Of a stretch of DNA of 64,000 bases, positions 19,143 through 27,315 are shown piece after piece. The notes under the pieces were generated by a model. The model saw only the letters and a program-made list of their open reading frames with translations. It made no database searches and was not told the origin of the DNA. Numbering within the stretch: position 1 is the stretch's first letter; every line of letters begins with the position of its first letter. The translations under genes were made by a program, and so were the position numbers. The stretch is from Rhizobium sp. Root708. GTDB taxonomy: Bacteria > Pseudomonadota > Alphaproteobacteria > Rhizobiales > Rhizobiaceae. The stretch lies in the NCBI RefSeq assembly GCF_001429725.1, contig NZ_LMHV01000044.1:248001-312000 (forward strand). Reading direction: 5' to 3'.

Positions 19143-19421
19143 ATGACAACCACAAACGAGATTGCAGACAAGATCGCAGGCGAACAGGGCCTCACGAAGG
19201 CGCTGAGCAAGGCGATCGTCGAAGCCGTTTTCGCGGCGATTACCACTGCGGCAACCGCCGGCGCGGAGACTTCCATTCCGGGATTTGGCAAGTTCAAGGT
19301 AAAGGAAACGCCCGAGCGCGAAGCTCGTAATCCGGGAACGGGCGCGAGCATCAAGGTTGCCGCGGCAAAGAAGCTCACCTTCGCGCCCGCCAAGGCGCTT
19401 AAAGAATCCCTAAACAAATAA
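19143..19421 (+). CDS. HU-family DNA-binding protein
   Basis: The 92-residue product is a nucleoid protein that binds and bends DNA as a dimer. It has the HU helix pair at the N-terminus (EIADKIAGEQGLTKALSKAI), the FGKFKVKETPEREARNPGTG beta arm (usual FG-F ... R-GRNP-TG) and the helical end FAPAKALKESLNK. Two ATGs lie in tandem (19140, 19143). A strong terminator follows, so it is a single transcript. It lies inside the proposed inverted segment yet is intact. Confidence 0.93.
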   Translation: MTTTNEIADKIAGEQGLTKALSKAIVEAVFAAITTAATAGAETSIPGFGKFKVKETPEREARNPGTGASIKVAAAKKLTFAPAKALKESLNK

Positions 19422-19431
19422 AACGCTGACG

Positions 19432-19460
19432 GCCCCGCTCTTTGGGCGGGGCTGTTTTTT
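19432..19460 (+). terminator. Rho-independent terminator of the HU gene
   Basis: GCCCCGC, seven-base loop, GCGGGGC, then TGTTTTTT; ten bases past the stop. Confidence 0.9.
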
Positions 19461-19520
19461 GCCGGCCCCTATAGCCGCGACAAGTCGCGTTTGTGCCCTT
19501 CTGCGTTGAAGCTCCCAGAA

Positions 19521-19826
19521 TTATTGATCCCTCGCCCGCCTCAAGCAACCAAACACCGGCCGGCATAGATGTGAGGCAATAAACACGTGGTAGGCCCACC
19601 CCACGAGCGTCCCAGCTACGAAGACGACGGCGGCGACAATCATCATTGCTCTCGAATATCCCTGCGCGTGTCCGACGGTCGCCGGAGATGGCTTCAAGCC
19701 GTCGGGCGCATCGGGAACTGCAGTGGGCCGTTCTAGCTGGCGAGCACTTTTCGTCGACGGGGATGCTTCGGGGCGCTCAGGCGCCGGAACGACGACCCGC
19801 TTCATAGGCCCATCTTCGATCTTCAT
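19521..19826 (-). CDS. Small single-pass membrane protein
   Basis: A Pro/Ser/Lys-rich N-terminal region (PAPERPEASPSTKSARQLER) precedes one hydrophobic helix (MMIVAAVVFVAGTLVGWAYHVFIA) and a short Cys/Arg end. The frame stays open upstream to 19907, but the Met at 19826 is the first good start. No ribosome site is evident. It might be a cell-envelope or Tat/secretion-type anchor; unknown. Confidence 0.45.
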   Translation of the reverse strand: MKIEDGPMKRVVVPAPERPEASPSTKSARQLERPTAVPDAPDGLKPSPATVGHAQGYSRAMMIVAAVVFVAGTLVGWAYHVFIASHLCRPVFGCLRRARDQ

Positions 19827-20437
19827 CGTAAATGCCACCGCATTTTCCTGACGAAGAGCCTCGAGGACGCTCCAAGCGGCCGGCTCCTCGTTCTCCGCGT
19901 TTAACAACCGAATCCTTCGTCACCAGACAAAACGGCATGGAGTCCTCGTCCTCGCCTACCTCACCTGTTGTGATGTGGAAATTCGGCGGGGCCGTCAAGC
20001 GCTGCGATGATCTGCAGAGCGTACCACGACGAAGAATGCGAGCGCGAGCACGTTCACGTATGAACCCGCCCCCAAAGCAGGAAGAACTCCTCGCGGCGAC
20101 GATCGTTCGAAGCGTTCGGATCGGCACCCATCGCGATCCGCGCGGAGGCCCGAATGCGAAGGGGGCCGGCACCTCAGCCCATGCTTTTCTTTCCAAAGTC
20201 AGGAACAGTTAGGGTATTATGTAGAGCAACAATCCAGTTGCACGTCTATTGGCCGATGGACCGTAAGGACCGACGGATGCCACCGTCGGGCCTTTCGAAA
20301 TGTTGCCGGTGCGATGTAGCGGTTGGGAGACAGACTTAGGGGCATCCCTCACGCTCGTTTGCTCAATAGGCGAAATGTAAGAATGCCCTTTCAACCAACC
20401 CCGAAACGAGATTTGGACCCAATCCGCTTTCGTTAGC
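19827..20437 (+). other. Non-coding stretch
   Basis: Frames of 120-140 codons are open on both strands here (19777-20212), but they overlap each other and none has a ribosome site or known motif. I take them as chance. Confidence 0.4.
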
Positions 20438-20463
20438 GGAACATCGCGGCCTGGTCAGAGTTT
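20438..20463 (+). promoter_or_regulatory. EcfG-type stress promoter
   Basis: GGAAC, 17 bases, GTTT; ends 27 bases before the ATG at 20491. Confidence 0.7.
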
Positions 20464-20490
20464 CGTCTCAAACGACTTAAGGAGAATCAG

Positions 20491-20733
20491 ATGGTGGGCG
20501 ACAATGAACTTAGCGCCGGCTTTACCGGCACACCGGCCGAACCGACCACGGGCGCCCGTTACGCGGCGAAAACCATTGCCGGCGCGGTCCGGCGAGAAAC
20601 CTCGGCCGTTGCCGCGGGTGCAGCAGGGCATCCGCACACGGCAACTGGCGTGCTGGTCGGGATAGCGGCGCTCGGGATCTGTGTCGGATATGTTTTTGGC
20701 AGGCAGTCGAATGACGCTCATCGTTACTGGTAA
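20491..20733 (+). CDS. Small stress-type membrane protein (80 aa)
   Basis: TAAGGAG precedes the ATG. After a Thr/Ala/Gly-rich N-terminus, one membrane helix (residues 51-68, TGVLVGIAALGICVGYVFG) is followed by a short polar end (RQSNDAHRYW). This resembles the tail-anchored DUF883-like stress proteins in layout, but is not clearly one. A stress promoter sits directly upstream. Confidence 0.75.
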   Translation: MVGDNELSAGFTGTPAEPTTGARYAAKTIAGAVRRETSAVAAGAAGHPHTATGVLVGIAALGICVGYVFGRQSNDAHRYW

Positions 20734-20988
20734 GCACCAAAAGTAGTTGCAGTTCGGGCGCACGGCGTTAGTGGCCGTTCTTTCCCGGCGAATGTCAATC
20801 GCACCCGGATCGATGCGTATGTGATCTTCATGCTTTGAGTTTGCCGCCTACGCACGCAATCGCGGGGCGACAAAGCGATGGACGCTGATTTCAACCGCTA
20901 TTCGCCCAGAGTTTCTGAACAGCGGATCGGATGATGGAAAGGGATTTGGACGAAATGCTTTCTCTGAAAACATTCCGCCTCAGGCCGT

Positions 20989-21477
20989 TTGACAATGTCA
21001 GCGACCCTCTTTTCCCGATACTCATGCATCATCTGCATCACGACGGCGACCATGGTATCGACGCCGGCTTTCGCGTCGGAGGCCGTCCGAAGGGCATTTC
21101 TCGTACAGATCGTTCTGCTTGTGATTATCGGGCGGCTGCTTGGAGAACTGATGGTTCGGACCCGCCGACCGGCATAATGGGCCAGGTCATCGGCGGTGTC
21201 ATGCTCGGGCCCTCCGCCCTGGGTCTTATCTGTCCGAAACTGTAGCACCATCTCTTTCCATCTGCGGAAGGGGGAGCATGCGACGATTGAGGCGATCGCT
21301 CAGTTCGGCATCCTCTTCCTTCTCTTGCTGCTGGAATGGAACTGATCTCGAAGTGGCAAGGAGATTGCGCAAAGCGGCGCTCGGTGTCTCGCTGATAGCC
21401 GTTCCATTCCCATGTGGCTTCGCGCTTGGGGAGCTGGTGCCGACGAACGTGATCCCAAATAACCTGAATGTGTGCGC
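20989..21477 (+). pseudogene. N-terminal remnant of a cation:proton antiporter (CPA2 type)
   Basis: Three frames together read the start of a Kef/CPA2 antiporter: AFLVQIVLLVIIGRLLGELM, IMGQVIGGVMLGPSALGL, HHLFPSAEGEH-like, QFGILFLLLLL, LEVARRLRKAALGVSLIAVPF. There is a frame loss at 21175, an amber codon where CAG is expected at 21243, and further shifts near 21270 and 21330. After about 21470 homology ends. Only about 160 of some 400 residues remain. Confidence 0.8.
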
Positions 21478-21485
21478 TTGAAGCG

Positions 21486-21511
21486 GGAACCCCGCGCTGT
21501 TCCCATCGTTA
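21486..21511 (+). promoter_or_regulatory. EcfG-type stress promoter
   Basis: GGAAC, 17 bases, GTTA; ends 33 bases before the ATG at 21545. Confidence 0.7.
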
Positions 21512-21544
21512 GTCGGCGCAATCGAAAGCCAAGGAGAGCGCGAG

Positions 21545-22084
21545 ATGTCCGATGACCGACAGCAGTGGATTGCCAAGAGGGCCTACGCTTTGTGGGAACA
21601 GGCGGGCCGCCCATTCTGGCAAGACGGGGTGCATTGGCGCCAAGCGGTCCTCGAGCGGGATCTTCTAGAGCAGACGTGCGCCTCGGCCGATGGTGAAGAA
21701 GTTCTCAACCGCATCCGACTGCCATCCTTCCAGAAAGTGGAGACCAACTCCACCGTGCTCATCGTCGAGGACGAGGCCCAACTTCGCTACGCGACTGTCG
21801 ATTTTCTCGAAAATGCCGGCTACAAGACGCTTGAGGCGGCGAACGCGGACGAAGCCCTCGTGATTTTAAGAAGCAACGATATCACGACGCTGTTCACCGA
21901 CATCGATATGCCCGGAAGCATGGATGGGCTCGGTCTGGTACGAACGGTACGTTTACGTTGGCCATCGACCAGAATTATCGTCACGTCCGGCCTGGTCAAA
22001 TTGTCCCATCAAGACATGGAGAGTGGAGTGACTTTCATTTCGAAGCCCGCGTCGAGCTTGGAGTTGCTGGGGCTGATGAGCTGA
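21545..22084 (+). CDS. DUF2934-receiver fusion protein
   Basis: The N-terminal 45 residues are a DUF2934 module (IAKRAYALWEQAGRPFWQDG, with the family's A-x-LWE-G-P-G-D pattern). A linker leads to a full receiver domain (residues 70-175): VLIVEDEAQLRYATVDFLEN, phospho-acceptor Asp about 119 in FTDIDMPG, conserved Thr/Ser in IIVTSG, and Lys about 167 in FISKPAS. There is no output domain, so it probably acts by protein contact. DUF2934 is a short, often stress-linked rhizobial module. A stress promoter is directly upstream. Its partner kinase is not adjacent. Confidence 0.88.
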   Translation: MSDDRQQWIAKRAYALWEQAGRPFWQDGVHWRQAVLERDLLEQTCASADGEEVLNRIRLPSFQKVETNSTVLIVEDEAQLRYATVDFLENAGYKTLEAANADEALVILRSNDITTLFTDIDMPGSMDGLGLVRTVRLRWPSTRIIVTSGLVKLSHQDMESGVTFISKPASSLELLGLMS

Positions 22085-22297
22085 GTCAGCGAAGATGAAA
22101 TCGGGCGGCTGGCTCGTTCCGGAGCCGAAAATCATTGGTCTGGTCTCTCCAGTGACTGGGTCGGGCACCGGACCCAAGGACGCTGGGACTCGGGCTTCGA
22201 CACTGAAATTGCAAGCCGGATGGACACACCGCCCGGTCGGCTCCGCGCTTGGTTATTTTCTTGGCGACTGTTGCCAATCCTGCCAGCGAAAATCTCG

Positions 22298-22323
22298 GGA
22301 ACAACGGTGCGCTCCCAAGGTTC
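22298..22323 (+). promoter_or_regulatory. EcfG-type stress promoter
   Basis: GGAAC, 17 bases, GTTC; ends 30 bases before the ATG at 22354. Confidence 0.72.
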
Positions 22324-22353
22324 GCTGTATGTTAAGCAAAAAAGGAAGCACCG

Positions 22354-22692
22354 ATGATCACGAAAATTCTAGGTATTGCCGTTCTCTCTATGGGCTTGGC
22401 TAGCGGCGCAATGGCGCAATCAAGCGGCGGAAACGGCAGCGGAAATGGCAGCAGTTCCAGCAATGGCGGCACCAGTGCCGGGAGCGGCACATCAACTGGC
22501 CAAAATAGCAATGGAGATGCCACCGGTCAGAACACTCAGTCCGGCGGCGCCAACAAGAACATGAATGGCCAGAACTCTGGCGCCTCCGGAGGAAACGCGA
22601 ACGATTGCCAGCGGCAGCAGGCGGGCAATACATCCAATCCGTCGCCTAACACTTCAACGAGCCCGACAGACGCGGCAAACGCCTGCAAGTAG
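22354..22692 (+). CDS. Secreted Ser/Gly/Asn-rich low-complexity protein
   Basis: AAAGGAAG precedes the ATG. A signal peptide ends at AMAQS (residue about 23). The remaining 90 residues are nearly all Ser, Gly, Asn, Thr and Gln, ending with two Cys (NDCQRQQ and NACK). It should be exported, disordered and perhaps a matrix or cell-surface peptide. A similar gene lies at 35146-35478. A stress promoter and a terminator bracket it. Confidence 0.8.
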   Translation: MITKILGIAVLSMGLASGAMAQSSGGNGSGNGSSSSNGGTSAGSGTSTGQNSNGDATGQNTQSGGANKNMNGQNSGASGGNANDCQRQQAGNTSNPSPNTSTSPTDAANACK

Positions 22693-22746
22693 TCAAGGTT
22701 GACGCTGTAACTTTGACCTCGGTCCATGCGGCGGAAACACATAAGG

Positions 22747-22774
22747 AGGCGGCGGTCGCCGGCCGCCGCCTTTT
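22747..22774 (+). terminator. Rho-independent terminator
   Basis: AGGCGGCGG, seven-base loop, CCGCCGCCT, followed by TTT. It closes the 22354 transcript. Confidence 0.8.
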
Positions 22775-22793
22775 CACGGTGATAACGTGACCC

Positions 22794-23270
22794 CTGGCAG
22801 ACAAGACGAAGACAGCGTTAGACGAATTGCGCATGCTGATGCTGGGCGCGCAGATACTGCTGGGTTTTCAGCTCCATGCGCCATTCCAGGACGCTTTCAA
22901 CGAGCGAACGGTAGGTGAGAAAACAGGAGAGATTGGCGTCCTTTGTATCATGGTCGTGGTAATGGGAATCCTGATCGCGCCGAGCGCTCGCCATCGGATT
23001 GTCGAGCGAGGCGAAGCGACGCCGGAGTTCAATCGCCTGGTGACAACCGCGTGCTACGCGGTCCTCTTTCCTTTTGCGGTTGCACTCGGTCTGGATACGG
23101 GCCTCGCCTTCAGTCCAAGCTTTGGAATGCCCGCGGGGATCACGGCATGCGACCTCGTGACCTGCCTTGCCATTGCTTTCTGGTTCGGACCGCTCATTTG
23201 GCATCGAGACGAGGATACGAACGTGGCAAAAGAGCGGTTTGATCGCCTTTTGCGTCAGCTGGTCAAATGA
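22794..23270 (+). CDS. DUF6328 membrane protein B with junction-derived tail
   Basis: The protein matches DUF6328: ADKTKTALDELRMLMLGAQI, LLGFQLHAPFQDAFNE, IAPSARHRIVERGEA, and four hydrophobic segments. Family homology begins at 22797 just after a CTG; the first ordinary start codon is TTG at 22827, which would cut ten residues. The last 15 or so residues (KERFDRLLRQLVK) are the reverse complement of CheR sequence. The native C-terminus was therefore replaced at the rearrangement junction. It may or may not be functional. Confidence 0.7.
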   Translation: MADKTKTALDELRMLMLGAQILLGFQLHAPFQDAFNERTVGEKTGEIGVLCIMVVVMGILIAPSARHRIVERGEATPEFNRLVTTACYAVLFPFAVALGLDTGLAFSPSFGMPAGITACDLVTCLAIAFWFGPLIWHRDEDTNVAKERFDRLLRQLVK

Positions 23271-24129
23271 CTGCGCGTCACGAAAAAACATGGTCACGGA
23301 TATGAGAAGGTCCGATAGTAGCTCCTGTGCCTCTTCAGGCGTCGTCATGAGGTAGTCGGCATAGGCCTGTAACGTGTTAGTTCGGCAGACCTGCATCCGA
23401 CGGATGACACGCCGCATGAGGGTTGCGCGCTTGTAGCTTGCAAAATCGTGGCCGATCCGTGCCCGCAAGAAGGCGACGATCCGCCTAAGATCATTCGCGC
23501 TGCCGTTCATGTCCAGCGACCGGACGGCCTCCTTGCTCCCGGCAACCTCTACAATTCGCTCGGCAAGTCGCGTCAAAGGAGCAACGAAGTCGGCAACGCC
23601 CGCAGCGATCGCATTTTCAGGCATGGAGGGAAACCCAGCCTCCACGGTTCCTGGACCATGAAGACGCCACCGGCCTCCTTGACTGCCTTCACCCCAATTG
23701 CGCCGTCGGCGCCCACACCTGGCAACACGACGGCGATCCCGTCGCCACGCGCCGCAGCGATGGAGCGAAAGAACATATCAATCGGCGCCCGCCTTCCGCG
23801 GGGCTCGTTGAATGGCCGGGTGACAATGTGATCGTCCTCAATCAGCAGTTCGCGATCCGGGGAATGACGTAGACGCAGTTCGGCTGCAAAGAGGGGCCGT
23901 CCTCCACTTGCAGCACCGACATTCGTGTGCAGGAACCGAGAATATCGCTCAAGGCGCTCGGGTGATCGGGGGATAGATGCAGAATTACAACATAGGCCAA
24001 GCCGAGATCGGCAGGCAGGTTACGGAAAAGGTCCTGTAGTGCCTTAACGCCGCCGGCCGACGCTCCGATAGCGCAAATCGGCACTACCTTTCGCGGAGCG
24101 GTTGAGCTTGGTTCGGCGTGGTCCGTCAT
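23235..24129 (-). pseudogene. N-terminal CheB-CheR half of the split sensor gene
   Basis: ATG at 24129 starts a CheB methylesterase domain (ICAIGASAGGVKALQDLF, VVILHLSPDHPS), the active-site Ser and His region. Frame is lost at 23865 (one C missing in the CCCC of VYVIPPDRELLIE) and again near 23645 (QEPW/EAGFPSMPENAIAAGVAD). The CheR start follows intact (RIVAFLRARIGHDFASYKRA, LLSDLLISVTMFFRD) and ends at KPLF near 23235. The rest of CheR and the kinase lie on the plus strand from 7872. It is the 5' half of one gene cut by rearrangement. Confidence 0.87.
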
Positions 24130-24575
24130 AAGACTTGGCTCCTGAGTAGAAGATCCGAGTCATAGCGAAAAATCCATCGAAGGCGCGCTCATTCATTGCT
24201 CCAACCAAGAGAATTCAGCCTGTAAGCATGTGACCCGTCGACTCACGCTTGGCTCTCAATGTTCCATTGGGGGAGGGCGAGGTCTTCCGGGGAGTCTGTC
24301 TCGCCGCAAATGCACTCCCCAAGACGCATGTGCTAGCCGCGCTTCGTTATGGCTAAAGATGCCCAGATAAAACCTGGCACTAAAAGCTGCTGGCGCTCTT
24401 CAATCTGAAGGTCGGCTTCTTTTTGCTAGGGTGTGATCTTATAAACGGACGGGGGCAAATTGATGCGAACAAGCACGCATACTGTCGGCCAGGCCCTTGC
24501 CCAGTCCCGCCCCGGTTGTTGAGCCCGGGGCGTTCTGTGCTGATGAACTCGATCAAGGTTTAGGACTATGCCCGC
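24130..24575 (+). other. Non-coding stretch
   Basis: No gene with a ribosome site was seen. It should carry the original promoter of the CheB-CheR gene. A GGAAC lies near 24258 on the minus strand, but no GTT at the right spacing. Confidence 0.45.
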
Positions 24576-25496
24576 CTAGATCCGACGATGTGCCAGGTCA
24601 CGACCAAGGAGGTCTTCTTCATCATCCCTTTGCCTCCCACCGATCGCGGCCGCAGTCGCTGAAATGAACGCTCCAACGAGCAGCGAAATTGCTCCGATCA
24701 ACGCAATCGTGGCCGCCGCCTTTCGGGCCTTGTCCGCAGCGGCCTTGGCCGCCGTCTTTGCATCATCGACCTGTTTCAGAACTGTATCCACGCGACTGCG
24801 GGCATCGGCTTCCGAAAGGCCTGTTCGAGCAGCCACAATACTGGCAATATAAGCCTTGTCGCTATCAGGAACGCTCCCTGCTGCCGCTCCTTGCAACAGG
24901 ATGCGGGAAATCTGCGCGCTCGCTGCCGCGTCGTCGTTGCGGGCATCCGCGCTTACGCGTTCGGGTCGCAACAGGGCGTCCGTGAAATAGGCAGTCGAAA
25001 GATCGGGAGTGCCCTGCGCCGAGGCCGCAGCACTTGCACCGGCCGTCGTGCCCGCCACGGTGGCGGCAGTCCCAACTGCGCTGGCGCCAGCACCAGCAAG
25101 CGATGTCAACGAAGATGCAAGGAAGCCGGCAACAAAGATCGTCGCCAGAGCCCAGCTCAAGAAGCCGTGGGCGGTGTCCCTGAAAAACACCTCGTCGGTA
25201 TGAACCGCTGCCCATTTGGTGCGTAGGCGTCCCGTTAGATATCCGCCGAGAGCGGCCGATAACCACTGAACAACGACGAGCCAGATCGCGGCCGTCATGC
25301 CGACGGTTGTCGCCGACATGCTTTCACCGGACCAGGGAGAAACCATCGTCAGGCCGACCCCCGAACCGAGAAGCAGCAGGATCAGCGTTACGCCCGTGGC
25401 GGCAACGGCACCGCCGACTATTGGTCCCCAGGACGTGGCGGAACGTGAAGATTCGACTGGGAGAGCGTCTGCCGACGAATTTGTAGAATACGACAT
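24576..25496 (-). CDS. PhnA-like multi-pass membrane protein, Ala-rich
   Basis: The ATG at 25496 follows TAGGAG. The 306-residue product has hydrophobic segments near residues 25-48, 65-92, 118-150 and 270-300. The central region is Ala/Thr/Ser-rich with a coiled-coil-like stretch (LKQVDDAKTAAKAAADKARK). The shape matches the rhizobial protein often called PhnA-like, of unknown function. The ribosome site overlaps the stop of the 25-residue peptide gene upstream, so translation is probably coupled. The operon has a stress promoter. Confidence 0.75.
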   Translation of the reverse strand: MSYSTNSSADALPVESSRSATSWGPIVGGAVAATGVTLILLLLGSGVGLTMVSPWSGESMSATTVGMTAAIWLVVVQWLSAALGGYLTGRLRTKWAAVHTDEVFFRDTAHGFLSWALATIFVAGFLASSLTSLAGAGASAVGTAATVAGTTAGASAAASAQGTPDLSTAYFTDALLRPERVSADARNDDAAASAQISRILLQGAAAGSVPDSDKAYIASIVAARTGLSEADARSRVDTVLKQVDDAKTAAKAAADKARKAAATIALIGAISLLVGAFISATAAAIGGRQRDDEEDLLGRDLAHRRI

Positions 25497-25504
25497 GTTG
25501 GCTC

Positions 25505-25582
25505 CTATCGGGCAAAGAGAGCAAGAAGGATGATAATCGGCAGCGGTACCCCAAGCAGCCATAGAAGAAGGCCTCGGCCCAT
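25505..25582 (-). CDS. 25-residue membrane micropeptide
   Basis: AAGGAG lies upstream of the ATG at 25582. The peptide is MGRGLLLWLLGVPLPIIILL followed by ALFAR: a single helix with a Pro kink. It is the first gene of an operon; its TAG stop lies inside the ribosome site for the next gene. Similar peptides with an MGRG-LLWL-G-P-PI start recur in rhizobia, from memory. Function unknown. Confidence 0.72.
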   Translation of the reverse strand: MGRGLLLWLLGVPLPIIILLALFAR

Positions 25583-25618
25583 GTTGAAAACTCCTTTTAT
25601 CTAACTGTTGCGGCCTCC

Positions 25619-25644
25619 AAACCCGAACGCGAGAAATTTGTTCC
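25619..25644 (-). promoter_or_regulatory. EcfG-type stress promoter for the micropeptide operon
   Basis: Minus strand: GGAAC, 17 bases, GTTT; ends 36 bases before the peptide start. Confidence 0.72.
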
Positions 25645-25976
25645 CCGCTGCCTTGACTTCAACAGTTAGCGACGACAACGGACCGGTTCGGCCCTGCCAC
25701 ATTGTCGCAAGCGCCCTCCATCTTGCATGTCGCTTGGAGCACTCAGGGCTGGAGTGAAGACCAACGCTATGCGATGCGGCACGCCGGCAGTGCAGTCTGC
25801 ATCACCGGCGAGAATTGTCGCTCGTCCGCGCGCTATCGTCTCTAGTTGGAACATTACCATGTCACTTTCATCTCACCATGCCGCCGAGATAACGGCGGCT
25901 TAGGTTTAGATCCCTGATTGATGGCCTGGAGCTTTACCGTGACTGGAAGCAACACACCTCCAGGCCTGACCGCCTT

Positions 25977-26255
25977 TTACCGAGCGAGAAGGTGGACGGC
26001 GACCATCAGGAGGAGGGCTCCATAGGTCAGGCGCCGGTTGGCGGCAGGTTCTGACTGAAGGTTCGGGCCCATCTCTACGAGATGGGCGATCTCGTCTACC
26101 TCGATGCGCAACCGCGACACTTCCTCCCGTGCATAGGCAAGCGCGGCCTCGCGGCCAGCCAGCTCAAATTTAGCGTGTGAGGGAGGATTCGCAGTCTGCA
26201 GCTCCTCGTCCTCGATGGACACCCAGCCGTCCCGATTTTGTGATCCCTGCATCAT
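25977..26255 (-). CDS. Small tail-anchored protein (92 aa)
   Basis: The first of two tandem ATGs at 26255 is preceded by GGAGG. The protein has an acidic N-terminus (WVSIEDEELQTANPPS), a long amphipathic helix (REAALAYAREEVSRLRIEVDEI), then a C-terminal membrane helix (YGALLLMVAVHLL). It looks like a tail-anchored coiled-coil protein. A stress promoter lies 97 bases upstream. Family not recognised. Confidence 0.7.
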   Translation of the reverse strand: MMQGSQNRDGWVSIEDEELQTANPPSHAKFELAGREAALAYAREEVSRLRIEVDEIAHLVEMGPNLQSEPAANRRLTYGALLLMVAVHLLAR

Positions 26256-26352
26256 GCCACCTCCGAAAGTCTGTTGTCCCGGCGAAAGGTACGTCCGATC
26301 GCCGTGCTCCACGTAGCGCGCTTCATCAGCATCCGCGTGGCGGATGCCAATA

Positions 26353-26378
26353 GAACAGGCGGGAGCGGACCTTGTTCC
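26353..26378 (-). promoter_or_regulatory. EcfG-type stress promoter
   Basis: Minus strand: GGAAC, 17 bases, GTTC. It is upstream of the tail-anchored protein gene. Confidence 0.68.
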
Positions 26379-26574
26379 ATGCCACGCAACAACGGTGCGA
26401 TAGGACGACGCGCCTTGGCGCGCTGGTCCCCGAAGTATTCGTCCCGGAAGAGCCGAACAAGCGAAATTGTCCGCCACCGTACCCAAAAACATGCGCTACA
26501 GCACGGTGTTATAGAGCCGACTTTCTTCAATGGGCGGCAACGACTCGCTACCCTCAGTCCAGCCTCGAGTACCG

Positions 26575-27288
26575 ATGTCCCTTCCCGATCAATCGATAAT
26601 TAAAAACCGCCTTCTGGCCCGCCTGCCTGATCAGGAATTTTCAAACATCGCACCGCTGCTTGAGCCGATCGATCTCAAGCAGGGATTTGTCATCGTCGAG
26701 GCTGATCGCCCAATCGATTACGTCTATTTTCTGTCTGCGGGGATCGGCTCCGTAATTACGGTGTCCTCAGGCAAGCACCAAGCCGAGGCTGGCATGTTTG
26801 GTCGCGAGGGATTTTCACCCACATCGGCTGGTGTCGGCGGCACGATCAGTGTCCACGAAGTCTTGATGCAGGTCGAGGGCTGGGGCTATCGCATGAGCCT
26901 TGACGCAACGCTGAATGCGATCTCGCAAAATCCAACCTTCGCCAATCTCCTGGCGCGCTTCATTCAGACATTCGCCTCTCAGATTTCCTATACGGCGCTT
27001 TCCAACGTAAACTACCAGATCGATACGCGTCTCGCGCGGTGGCTTCTGATGTCGCATGACCGCGTCGACGGTGACGAAATAGCCCTGACCCATGATTTCA
27101 TCTCGCTGATGCTCGGTGTCAGGCGGCCAAGCGTCACCACCGCGCTCCACGTGCTCGAAGGCTGGAGGTTCATCCTATCGGAGCGTGGCCGCATAACGAT
27201 CCGCGACCGTCGGGGAATGGAAGAGTTTGCTGGAGATGCCTACGGGAAGCCAGAGGAAGAATACCGTAGGCTTATCGGCGACATCTAA
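26575..27288 (+). CDS. Crp/Fnr-family transcription regulator (copy 1)
   Basis: The 237-residue product has an N-terminal cyclic-nucleotide-like beta roll (residues 15-125; VIVEADRPIDYVYFLSAGIG) and a C-terminal winged helix of the Crp type (LTHDFISLMLGVRRPSVTTA, residues 165-190). It lacks an N-terminal Cys cluster, so it is not an FNR iron-sulfur sensor. The Arg and Glu pair of cAMP binding is not evident, so the ligand may differ or be absent. It is convergent with a paralogue at 27316-28032. Confidence 0.88.
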   Translation: MSLPDQSIIKNRLLARLPDQEFSNIAPLLEPIDLKQGFVIVEADRPIDYVYFLSAGIGSVITVSSGKHQAEAGMFGREGFSPTSAGVGGTISVHEVLMQVEGWGYRMSLDATLNAISQNPTFANLLARFIQTFASQISYTALSNVNYQIDTRLARWLLMSHDRVDGDEIALTHDFISLMLGVRRPSVTTALHVLEGWRFILSERGRITIRDRRGMEEFAGDAYGKPEEEYRRLIGDI

Positions 27289-27315
27289 GATAGTCTTGTC
27301 AGAGGGATTGCTGCC

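Noticed and set aside
7245..24130. Explaining the two CheB-CheR halves as an assembly join error.
   Set aside because: Not excluded, but each half-junction is flanked by coherent DUF6328 sequence and both halves carry extra lesions, which a simple mis-join would not create. Read-level data are needed.
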